Of a stretch of DNA of 41,182 bases, positions 33,640 through 41,182 are shown in pieces. Under the pieces are notes generated by a model that saw only the letters and a program-made list of their open reading frames with translations, made no database searches and had not been told where the DNA came from. Source of the DNA: Terfezia claveryi (Eukaryota > Ascomycota > Pezizomycetes > Pezizales > Pezizaceae); contig WHUX01000341.1 in assembly GCA_015179025.1 (NCBI GenBank), forward strand, positions 1 through 41,182, written 5' to 3'. Every line of letters begins with the position of its first letter. The first letter of the stretch is position 1. Both the position numbers and the translations under genes were made by a program.

Positions 33640-33780
33640 TAATGGCCTGATCCATTGCGATATCCAGCCATACCGTAACGGCCTGGTCTATTGTGATATC
33701 CAGTCCATACCGGTATAGACTGGGCCATACTGGTATGGACCGGATTCTGGAATGGACCAGAATATTTACAAATGTCGCTT
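33640..33780 (-). repeat. Element D inverted partner of the CCGGTATGG block
   Basis: Reversed, it reads ATTCTGGTCCATTCCAGAAT, then CCGGTCCATACCAGTATGG and onwards, matching 32700-32840. A lone copy of the outer end (ATGGACCAGAATATTTCTC) is also present at about 33410-33430. The pair may delimit a smaller foldback insertion inside D. Confidence 0.5.
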
Positions 33781-34009
33781 GATATTTAAGACTTAGCAGT
33801 TTTGGAAATCTCAATATAGGATTAGTAGGTTATTTAGAACAAGCTAATAAGCATATACTAGGGGGAAAAATTTATTTCTGATATTGCTAATATAGCCAAA
33901 TAATAGAGTGACATGACTTTAGCTATTTTTGAGCTGTCCAACAGTATAGGTAGTAAGGGAGGGGTAATTATACCCAGAATTATAGGTCCTTTTTGTCCAA
34001 GTAAAGTAA

Positions 34010-34286
34010 TGTTAGTAGCAAGCTAGCGATTATAGTGATATCTATTGGAATATTAATATATAGAGTGCACAAAGGTATAATTACTTGCTCGGGCCTAACT
34101 AGGTACACAATATATGAAGAATAATAGTTTCATTCAAAGTAACCCAGTGATATAAGACTTTGCTTAAGTCTTAGAGAACAAGAACTAGATATAAGAAGTA
34201 GGCTAATATATAAGAAAGCAAGGCTACCTTTAGGCCATCCACCATTAAGTGCCGCCAGTCACGCCTGTATAATCTCAGCTGTAACA
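34010..34286. repeat. Element D right LTR
   Basis: 277 bp, TGTTAGTAGCAAGC to CTGTAACA, the less damaged pair of termini. Confidence 0.8.
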
Positions 34287-34291
34287 GGTTG

Positions 34292-34940
34292 AACAAGCTG
34301 TCTCAAGATAAAATAACTATGCAAGTAAACTATTTATTAGTATAAGATCACTTTATTTACCAGAAGGATAGATAAGAGGTAAAACTTCCTTCCAGTATTA
34401 GAAGCCTGATATGTCTAACATGGTTAATACTCATACAGACCTACTAGAGGTATTTCTGAGCTATTGAAATCAGAGAGATCATTTTCTGAAAATATTTTGT
34501 CATAATTAAAATATGAGGAAACTTTAATAGAATCTTCTTTGATTCAATCAATAAAGTATTCATTTGCCTAGTAGGCTCTATGATGCATCAGGAAAGAAAA
34601 TAGTTTGTCTCCAGTGTCTCTAGAGACAGTATTGCCACTGGAGACAAGGTGTGTCTCTACAATTGGCAGAATGTCTCCCAGTGTTTCCAGGAGACACTGG
34701 GAGATACTGGGAGACACATGGGAGACACCCAGGAGACACCCAGGAGACATAAAAGACACAAAAGACACTAGAGACAACCCTGTCTCCTGGAGACACCACT
34801 TGGCGTCTCGATGCCACTTTTTTCTTACTGATGTGCATTATTACTTAAAAGCATAGATGACAGAAGTATATGTAGAACCTTTAAAAACAGAGGTTTTTAA
34901 ATATGATACAACTATTAGTAAGTACTTCTAATCTAATATA
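34292..34940 (+). pseudogene. Unidentified coding relic, second part, interrupted by F4
   Basis: After element D the plus strand continues with NKLSQDKITMQVNYLLV, then FDSINKVFICLVGSMM up to 34585. F4 (34586-34833) follows, and the same frame resumes with HYYLKA, a stop, and MTEVYVEPLKTEVFKYDTTI. Dropping F4 with one TG copy keeps the frame (SMMHYY). The family was not recognised; it is probably the same gene as 29886-31676, though the exact junction across D is unclear. Confidence 0.35.
34586..34833. mobile_element. F4: short CATCAG-type element with GAGACAC minisatellite, 248 bp
   Basis: The left end is CATCAGGAAAGAAAATAGTT followed by TGTCTCC. The right end, reversed, is CATCAGTAAGAAAAAAGTGG. 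TG flanks both sides. The interior (34608-34815) is a degenerate repeat of GGAGACAC(C/T), partly in inverted orientation. The termini match F2 and F3 in the CATCAG and A-tract part and less well in the following GCGTC part. No gene is carried; open frames through it are repeat by-products. Confidence 0.7.
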
Positions 34941-35073
34941 GGGAGGTAACTTTCTTATTGTATAGCAACATATAAATGGTTTTTAGCCACCTGGTATATT
35001 CACCCCAGCAATGTATATATGCTTTTATTAATAGCTATAAAGACTGATATATATATATATTTGGGCATCTTAC

Positions 35074-35080
35074 TATAAAA
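35074..35080 (+). promoter_or_regulatory. TATA box before the relic at 35095
   Basis: CTATAAAAGGGCAGTCTGG is a strong TATA-box match. A coding-like patch starts about 50 bp downstream. Function is inferred. Confidence 0.35.
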
Positions 35081-35094
35081 GGGCAGTCTGGTAT

Positions 35095-35500
35095 CAGACC
35101 AACTCCTATAAATTAATAATACTTCGACCTCTAAAGCTGAGCTCATACAAGAACTTCATAAGACTACACAAGCAATTCAGCTTATAATGCAATATATTTC
35201 CGATACTCTTCAGTAGTAGAGTGATTTAGGTAAAAATTAAAACTACTTCTTTAAGTTTTAGGTCTTTCTGCATACTTACTTATAACTAGTCACTTAAGGC
35301 TAACTTGATCTCGAATATAAAGTCAATAAAAATGAGGAGACTAATGATAAAGAGGAGAGTGATAATGAAGATGACTTGGATAAAGAATAAGTACCTAGGA
35401 TTTATAGGGGTTTTTTTTTTGGCTATATATATTTTTTTTATTTTTTTATTATTTTTTATTCTGTATTAATTAGCTAGCTAGAAGTCAGATACCATATGAT
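35095..35500 (+). pseudogene. Small unidentified coding relic
   Basis: The plus-strand frame reads SKAELIQELHKTTQAIQLIM then QYISDTLQ, a predicted amphipathic helix (35130-35215). It is followed by stops, then an acidic patch NEETNDKEESDNEDDLDKE (about 35330-35388) and RGFFFGY at a T-run (35400-35425). The acidic-then-GFF ending recalls the relic at 14222. Family unknown. Confidence 0.3.
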
Positions 35501-36855
35501 TCTAATATTAAAGCAGAACCCATACAATAGTAAGTAATATATTATCGACAAAAAAGGGTGGGAGGCTAGTATTATGGATATAAGATAAGAAGGAGACCTG
35601 AGTTGAAGACAAGTGAATATGTATACAAGTGTTAGTAAAGAAGGTCATTAGTAGAATAGTATTATAAATAGTTGTACAATTCAGCTTAATATTAGGGATA
35701 CATACATACTTTATATAGATATCTAAGATGAGGGTTTACTGACTAAATGTATTAGGATATACCTTGCTATCAAGGCTTACATTTCAAATATAGGAGCTAT
35801 ATCTTAGTATATTCTAAATATGAGAGCAACTGCTAGGAATTAGTCTTATATCCTAATCGTATAAGCAATATTCTAGTATATTCTAGAAGTGATAGCAACT
35901 GCCAAGAATTGATATTATATCTCAAGTGTATAATTAATATTCTATTACATTCTAGATATAACTATAACTGCTAAGTATTAATATTATATTTTAGGCATAG
36001 GTACAGTATCCTAGTGCATCGGGATACTCATGAACTAAGTATTCTCATCTTGATCTTATGTTATCATCCTATATGTTATATATATCAGATATATAAGATA
36101 TAAATATTATTTTTACTAATAGATATATACTATATATTTATTGATATGCTAATACTATTTAAGTTATATCCTATAAGTCTTAGAAGTTAGAGGCTGTTAT
36201 TCTTTTTCTAACTTTTATATAATTGTAAGAGCTATTAGGATAATTTACAGAGTATTAATATTTATTTATAGAAAATATAAGACTTATAAGTTATAGAGTG
36301 ATAGTATATTTGATTTGTAGACAAGTTTGTGTAATTTGATTTATAGTATTAGTGATGGTACTATAAAGATAGTGATACTTATACAAGCCTTCAATTATAT
36401 AATGAAGTATTTATAAAAGGTTAATAGTTTGAAGAAGTTAGAAGTTGTTCTTTTTTAAGTTAATATATAGTATATATTATTTAAAGTACATGTATTTCTG
36501 CTCTCTCCCATAAAGCAAGTTAAGTTTTAAGTAGTCCTATATATTAGTATATTTTTATAGTAGTGTAATAAAATTTACATATTGAGGACTTTCTACTTAT
36601 TTTTGAGTTTAGCTAAAGATTAAAGACCTTTCACAACCTATTAGAATATAGTATATATTTGTAAAACAATTTAAGTAATTATAGCTCTTTTTTTTACTAT
36701 AATCTTTAGTTTAAATATTAAAGAAATAGTAAGTACAAGTTTATAGGCTATGAAAATAAAATTATTATAAAATTAATAGCAAGAAATTTTATTAGGTAAA
36801 AGTATTCCCATTAGAAGTAAAGCTAGATCTCTTTGAACACTTAGTTGAAAGTAAT
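35501..36855. other. AT-rich stretch without an identified gene, containing a 70-bp tandem repeat
   Basis: At 35805-36020, about three units near 70 bp share (C/T)TAGTATATTCTA and AGCAACTGC(T/C)A(A/G)GAATT. Near the right end, a plus-strand patch (YKFIGYENK, 36738-36765) could be a trace of a copia integrase C-terminus (GYxxxxK), but that is too short to claim. Element B starts at 36856. Confidence 0.35.
35805..36020 (+). repeat. Tandem repeat, about 3 units of 67-70 bp
   Basis: Each unit has TATTCTA near the start, AGCAACTGC or ATAACTGC in the middle and a TTATAT(C/T) near the end. Divergence is mainly transitions. Confidence 0.6.
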
Positions 36856-37322
36856 TGTCACAACCATGTTCTTAGTCTTGATTTGACAATCGAACAGGAT
36901 TGTTCGGGTGTCATTGATGGGTGACTGTTATCTTGGCTTTTGAGATAGGAATCTCGGGAAACTTATTTCTTCCACAGCCTTAGCCTGAGATCATATATAT
37001 ATATCTTCAGTTCTCCACCCTCTCATTGAATCCCCATCCAACGTCTTGTATACCCAATACAGGACCTTGCTTCTCCCAGTGCTTGTGCATCTCCCTTGTA
37101 CACCTCCTTGTCTCATGAAACAACTCTACAGCACAGCTGCATCCCTCCGACATATGCGGCAACCACTTCCGCATATCTCTTGTCGATGCCTCTTGCCTCC
37201 TGCCCTTGTCCCATCCCAGCCTTCCCCTGGTCACATATGTAGTATTCCTATATATGTGATTCCTCCTTGCTACTGTTCTAGTATACCTCTTGGTTGCCTT
37301 GTCTTCTAGAGCCCATGTTACA
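36856..37322 (+). repeat. Element B 5' LTR (467 bp)
   Basis: TGTCACAACC... to ...CCCATGTTACA, with TG...CA ends and short inverted termini (TGTCACA/TGTTACA). A (TA)n stretch at about 36995-37003 may supply the TATA box. The gag ATG lies 31 bp downstream. The 3' LTR is outside the window, so the boundaries rest on the termini. Confidence 0.65.
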
Positions 37323-37353
37323 CTATGTTGGATCTTTCAGACCAACCAGTACG

Positions 37354-38451
37354 ATGTCCGCAAACATCCTACTACCCACCAATAGATTCGCAGTCTGGAG
37401 GGCGACTTCGATCCTATCAGACCTGACAGAACTATCAGCATACTGATGAACTGTGATTGAAATATTCATAAATACTTATGCCATTAGCGAACAATAAGGA
37501 GCAGACCTTCAGAAAGTCGAAAGACGAATCCGAGAAGTCGAAGACAAAATAACCTTCCTCTGAGAAGATGCAGCAGAGGACAGAATAACCATCTGGAGAC
37601 TGACTTGTACTTTTGACCTGACCAATGGTCCAAAAAACCAGAAAACACAAGACCTACTTACCCTACCTAAGTTTAATGGGGACTGGGGCTGGTTACGAGT
37701 ATGAAAAAACTCTGTACAGATAAAACTTTCTAGGGACTTGGCGAAGTTCCCCACTATCTACTACCAGCTCTTATACATCTATGGCCTACTGGAGGGTAAG
37801 GCTATGGACTAGGTACAGCCCTTCATTAAGGCCATGGGGATTGATCTAGTAGACATCCTAGTACTAATGGCAATCCTGTACCAAGCCTTTGGAGACCCGG
37901 ATCCTAAAGGAACCGCCAGTAGGGCCATACGAGACCTTAAGCAAAAGCCCAATGAACTGTTAGCCTATGTTGCCAAGTTTTCCAGGTTAGCAGCAGAGCT
38001 CAATTGGAATGACAAAGCCAAGTTCAATCTGTTCTAGGATGGGCTTACCTTCAAGCTAAAAAGGCTCTAGTCTACTGCCTACCGACTAAGACTCTGGAGG
38101 AACTTATTGAGCAAGCCTGCTGGGTAGAACAGCAAACAGCAGCCCTCAGAGCTCTTCTAAAAACCCTCCCAACCTCGAACCCCCAAACAAGCTGCCCAGT
38201 AGCAGCATGCATCCAACAATCCACCATGCCCATTAACAAAGCTACATACCCCTCTCTTGTGGTAGGTGGTGCCATACCTATGGACCTATTCACAAGTAGG
38301 CCATAGTTAACTCAGGAGGAGAGAGATCACTGCCGAATGAATGGGCTGTGCATAGTATGCAGAAAAGGGGACTATTGTATTGCAGCATGTCCCCTCTGCA
38401 AAAACCACTTGATGGCTGTCCACACTATCTCTAATTTAAGGATCAAGGAGG
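37354..38451 (+). pseudogene. Element B gag (broken)
   Basis: From ATG 37354 (MSANILLPTNRF) the frame passes a coiled-coil-like segment (DLQKVERRIREVEDKITFL, about 37503-37560). It then enters the capsid region: LLTLPKFNGDW, IYGLLEGKAMD, AFGDPDPKGTASRAI, AYVAKFSRLAAELNWND. This is the familiar retrotransposon gag domain of ascomycete gypsy elements. It ends in a zinc knuckle at 38349-38390. Stops occur at 37429-37434 (TGA TGA), at 37495 and elsewhere. In an intact element this protein would form the virus-like particle and bind element RNA. Confidence 0.8.
38349..38390 (+). pseudogene. Element B zinc knuckle with His changed to Tyr
   Basis: CIVCRKGDYCIAAC fits CX2CX4HX4C except that the His is Tyr (CAC/CAT to TAC/TAT, a C-to-T change). 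All three Cys are kept. Zinc binding is predicted to be lost. Confidence 0.75.
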
Positions 38452-39126
38452 TTGATGAGTCAGGAAATCCCTGTCCCTTGTCTAGTTACTGACACTAGCA
38501 AGGGACCTACCCAGGGCTATTTATCTTTGTCTGTATTTTCTTTGCCTGCACCTATGTCTGTTGATGAGTCTCGCTTGTTTGGCGAGCATTTTTTAGTACC
38601 AATAACTGTTAAATTCAATAATAAAATAGTAGTAACATCAGCTCTCATAGATTGTGGTGCCTCGGACATTGCATTTATTGATCAGGCCTTCATCAGTAAA
38701 AATTCCATACCAACCTCTAAGTTAAAGACCTCCTGCTTTCTTAACGTTATTGATGGCTACCCTATTTCTTCCGGAGCTATTATCGACTTCGCATGCTTAC
38801 CTAATGCCATCAGAAACCATTCAAAAAGCCTTCCATTATTTGTGACCAAGCTCAAATATCCTATTGTCCTAGGGATTCTCTAGCTCCATATGCATGACGT
38901 CTCCATTAAATTTGGCTTCTATACCTTAAACTTCGACAGTGGGTATTGCAAGAGGCACTGTGGTACCCCACGAACCACTGTTAAGGGATTATGTGTACTA
39001 GCACCCCTGATGGAGGACCCCGTCCAGGTAGTACACCAGACCACATATGTTAACATTGACAACCTCTCTTTTTCTGTTCCCCTGTTTCCTCAATATCCCC
39101 GATTCCTTAAAACGCCTGAATATTAG
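38452..39126 (+). pseudogene. Element B aspartic protease region
   Basis: ALIDCGASDIAFIDQAF at 38641-38690 is the active-site loop, with Asp-Cys-Gly in place of the usual Asp-Ser/Thr-Gly. FLNVIDGYPISSGAI and PLFVTKLKYPIVLGI (38845-38880) are the conserved middle and the ILG motif of this ascomycete gypsy protease. MHDVSIKF and FDSGYC follow after a TAG at 38881. The Cys may be a point change. The register is kept with gag until about 39100, where a frameshift occurs. Confidence 0.75.
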
Positions 39127-39129
39127 CTT

Positions 39130-40225
39130 TATTAGAGCAGGGGCTTTCGTCTACCCCACCAAGAGATACAAGCTGAATGCACATACCCTCTCTATACATG
39201 ATATAAAGCTGGAGATCAATAAGACAAGGTCTAAAGAGGAGTGGAAGTTCATGGTCCCAAATGAATATCACGAGTTCATTAACCTGTTCTCAGAGAAAGC
39301 CATAGAGAAGCTCACACCACATTGACTATACGACCACACTATCCCACTGATAGAAGGTATAACCCCCCCTATGGACCACTCTATGGAATGTCCTATACAG
39401 AGCTAGAAGTCTTGAAGAAGTATTTAGAAGAAAACTTCAATAAGACCTTCATTCACTATAGCTCCTCTCCAGTGGGCACCCCGGTGCTGTTCGTAAAGAA
39501 ATCAGATGGCTCCCTTTAGTTATATGTTGATTATCATGGCCTAAATGAAATAACGGTCAAAAACAGATACCCTCTACCTCTGATCCAGAAGACATTAGCT
39601 AGGCTTTCTATGGTAGAATAGTTTACCAAATTGGACTTGTGAGGGGTATACAACCTGGTATAGATCACCAAAAGGGAGGAGTGGAAAATGGCCTTCCAGA
39701 TATATTACAGCCACTTCAAGTACAATGTTATGCCCTTTGGCCTAACCAATGCCCCTGCCTCCTTCCAGCACTTCATCAATAATACCTTACAGGACTTTCT
39801 GGATATGTTCTATATGTTTTACCTCAATGATATCTTGATTTATTCAGATATCCTAGCAGAGTACAAGATTCATGTATAGCAGGTATTGGAGAAGCTGGAG
39901 CAGGCTGTATTGTACCTCAAGCCCGAGAAATATGAGTTCCATGTGCAGATGGTTAAGTATCTAGAGTTGATCATCACCACAGAAGGTATTAGAATAGACC
40001 CCACCAAGATCACTGCTATTTAGGAATGGAAAATCCTAGCAAATCTCAAGGATGTTCAGGCCTTCCTGGAATTTGCCAACTTTTACCAGCAGTTCATTCT
40101 AGGGTATTCCAAGATCATTGTCCCTCTCACAGCCCTGACCAAAAAGAACCAGCAATTCCACTGGAGTACAGAAGCCCAATCCGCCTTCCAGAACCTCAAG
40201 GAAGCCTTCTGCTCAGTACCTATAC
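39130..40225 (+). pseudogene. Element B reverse transcriptase (broken, active site YLND)
   Basis: The linker [20 protein letters not shown] is in the shifted frame (39235-39300). At the C7 run the frame returns, and [20 protein letters not shown] (about 39367-39425) begins the RT. Then come [43 protein letters not shown] with a TGA, MPFGLTNAPASFQ and FYLNDILIYS at about 39817-39846. The catalytic YxDD has become YLND, a G-to-A change of the first Asp. The thumb/connection has GIRIDPTKITAI and FLEFANFYQQFI. The enzyme would be inactive even with its stops ignored. Confidence 0.85.
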
Positions 40226-40660
40226 TGGCTCACTTTGAACCTGATAGCAAGTGTATCATAGAAATAGATGCCTCTGACTATGTCTCTACCGAAATCCTGT
40301 CCCAGTATGTTAATGGAGTCCTCCACCTAGTGGCCTATTTCTCCAAAAAGCACTCACTGGCGGAGTGTAATTATGAGATCTATGATAAGAAATTAATGGC
40401 TATTGTCTGAGCTTTTGAGGAATGGAGGCCTTATCTGGAATCAGCCAAGGGAATCATCATGGTGCTATCTGATTATAAGAATCTTAAGTACTTTACTACC
40501 ACTAAGTTGCTGAACAGAGGGCAGGCTAGATAGTAGGAGTTCTTATCTCGATTCAACTTCAAGATTAAGTATCAGCCTGAAAAGGTGGGCAGTAAGCCTA
40601 ATGCACTGACTAGGAGATCAGGAGATCTCCCTAAAGGGCGGGATAAAAGGCTAAAATACT
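40226..40660 (+). pseudogene. Element B RNase H (broken)
   Basis: FEPDSKCIIEIDASDYVSTE carries the first catalytic Asp (IDASD). LHLVAYFSKKHSLAECNYEI and YDKKLMAIV keep the Glu region, and [14 protein letters not shown] is the D-H-(K/N)L block with His replaced by Tyr. [20 protein letters not shown] then ALTRR matches the conserved RNase H end (PGxxNxxADALSR), also changed. TGA/TAG stops interrupt it. Confidence 0.85.
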
Positions 40661-41051
40661 AAAATCAAGTAGTATTGAAGCCCGAGAACCTCGATCTAGC
40701 AGCCAATGTCCTGGCTGAAGCTGGGGCTGAGGCTAGTGCAGAGGCTAATGCTAAGGCTAATACAGAGACCGACCTCTGACAACTAGTAAAACAGGCATAC
40801 AAGGGAGACCCTCTAGCTAGAGAAATCATCACCACAGTGGATTCCGGCTAGCGCTGCCTCCCAAAGATCTTCCTGGCCAAATGTACTATCCAGAAGGACC
40901 TTCTTTATTACCTCGAACAGCTCTATGTGCCAGAAGGAGAGCTGCACCTACTATTGATTAAGAAACACCACAATACCCTAGTGGCAGGCTACTCAAGAGT
41001 GGCTAAAACGTTGGAGCTGCTAGCTAGGGAATACACATGGATCGACCAATG
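40661..41051 (+). pseudogene. Element B integrase, N-terminal zinc-binding part, cut by an LTR
   Basis: An Ala/Glu-rich linker (LAEAGAEASAEANAKAN, 40713-40765) is followed by KQAYKGDPLAREI and the start of the HHCC domain: LYVPEGELHLLLIKKHHNTL, then VAGYSRVAKTLELLAREYTW (40927-41040). The second His of the usual GHxG motif is Tyr (GYSR). Similarity stops at 41051, where an LTR begins. The catalytic DDE core is absent from the window. Confidence 0.8.
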
Positions 41052-41182
41052 TATAATGAATGGTACTAGACAGTATTCATTTGGTACCGTTTATACAATC
41101 TATATCCGTAGGCACGGACGTTTGTGTATTTCGGTTCTGTTGAGGTAAGACCTCAGAAGGGTAGGGAGATTACTATGTGGAC
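41052..41182 (-). repeat. LTR (partial) inserted in element B integrase, same family as 6295-6897
   Basis: TATAATGAATGG onward matches 6295-6425 closely through the window end. The first two bases are probably mutated TG. It interrupts integrase directly after YTWIDQC. If the putative TATA direction at 6589 applies, this is the 3' end of an LTR in minus orientation. The rest lies outside the window. Confidence 0.75.

Larger units (their letters stand above)
31677..34286. mobile_element. Element D: non-autonomous LTR element, 2610 bp
   Basis: Two 277-bp direct repeats (31677-31953 and 34010-34286) start TATTAG/TGTTAG and end AACA, consistent with LTRs bounded by TG(TTA)...(TAA)CA. Flanks are GATTG (31672-31676) and GGTTG (34287-34291), a 5-bp duplication with one G/A change. 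The 2056-bp interior has no gag or pol similarity. Instead it carries repeats: an AAGCTTTGAGCTCA-like repeat near 32510-32640 and an inverted pair of CCGGTATGG-rich blocks. No standard primer-binding site or polypurine tract was recognised, so orientation is open. The layout is that of a LARD/TRIM-like element. Confidence 0.75.
36856..41182 (+). mobile_element. Element B: Ty3/gypsy retrotransposon, 5' LTR to integrase start, interrupted at 41052
   Basis: The order is LTR (36856-37322), gag with zinc knuckle, protease, reverse transcriptase, RNase H and the zinc-binding start of integrase. It is the type of element common in filamentous ascomycetes. Gag and pol share one frame from ATG 37354; blocks at 37834, 38452, 38890, 39322, 39688 and 40927 are all in register. 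There is a frameshift near 39100-39130, corrected at a C7 run (39363-39369). Stops are TAG, TAA or TGA at expected Gln, Trp or Arg codons. The integrase is cut by an LTR at 41052. The region is much less AT-rich than its surroundings. Confidence 0.9.

Noticed and set aside
34568..34856. Open frames through the GAGACAC block of F4
   Set aside because: Repeat-derived and open on both strands.
40026..40238. 70-residue plus-strand frame starting MENPSKSQG
   Set aside because: Shadow of the RT/RNase H frame of element B in another register.

Overview
The window looks like a transposon graveyard from the nuclear genome of a filamentous ascomycete (Pezizomycotina). No intact host gene, tRNA or rRNA was found. 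Three things point to this origin. The sequence is very AT-rich and TpA-rich. Every recognisable reading frame is a transposable-element protein of a family common in fungi. Nearly all damage to these frames is transitions: stops where Gln or Trp is expected, His to Tyr in zinc-binding sites, and Asp to Asn in a polymerase active site. That pattern is expected of repeat-induced point mutation (RIP). The species cannot be named from the sequence.

Layout. 1-6897: a degraded Ty3/gypsy retrotransposon on the minus strand (element A), cut by an internally deleted Ty1/copia element (element C, 1113-3759) with a perfect TCTAA target duplication. 6970-9935: a 3-kb foldback palindrome made of tandem repeats. 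10576-11570: N-terminal part of a Plavaka-type (CMC/CACTA-like) transposase, minus strand. 12720-14100: a minisatellite and a 243-bp MITE with TA target duplication. 14222-17190: two unidentified broken coding regions. 18160-19080: an unidentified minus-strand relic. 19663-22476: a foldback element (F2) with a satellite loop. 23588-28870: a nearly full-length but broken Plavaka transposase, split by a 2.1-kb element (F3, 24299-26428) carrying a 24-bp minisatellite. 29886-34940: an unidentified coding relic split by a non-autonomous LTR element (D, 31677-34286) and a 248-bp minisatellite element (F4, 34586-34833). 36856-41182: a better preserved Ty3/gypsy element (element B, plus strand), whose integrase is interrupted at 41052 by an LTR of the same family as the one at 6295.

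How the parts relate. The most notable system is the group F2, F3 and F4. They share terminal inverted repeats (CATCAG, an A-tract, then a TTTGCGTC-like motif) and appear to duplicate 2 bp of target, yet each carries an unrelated tandem-repeat cargo. F2 also shares its core satellite with the foldback at 6970-9935, and F3 has a trace of it. A 2-bp duplication is compatible with CMC-type transposases, and the two Plavaka relics in the window are candidate sources of the enzyme; this link is inference. Excising F3 with one TT copy, or C with one TCTAA copy, rejoins the interrupted reading frames, so the nesting order is well supported.
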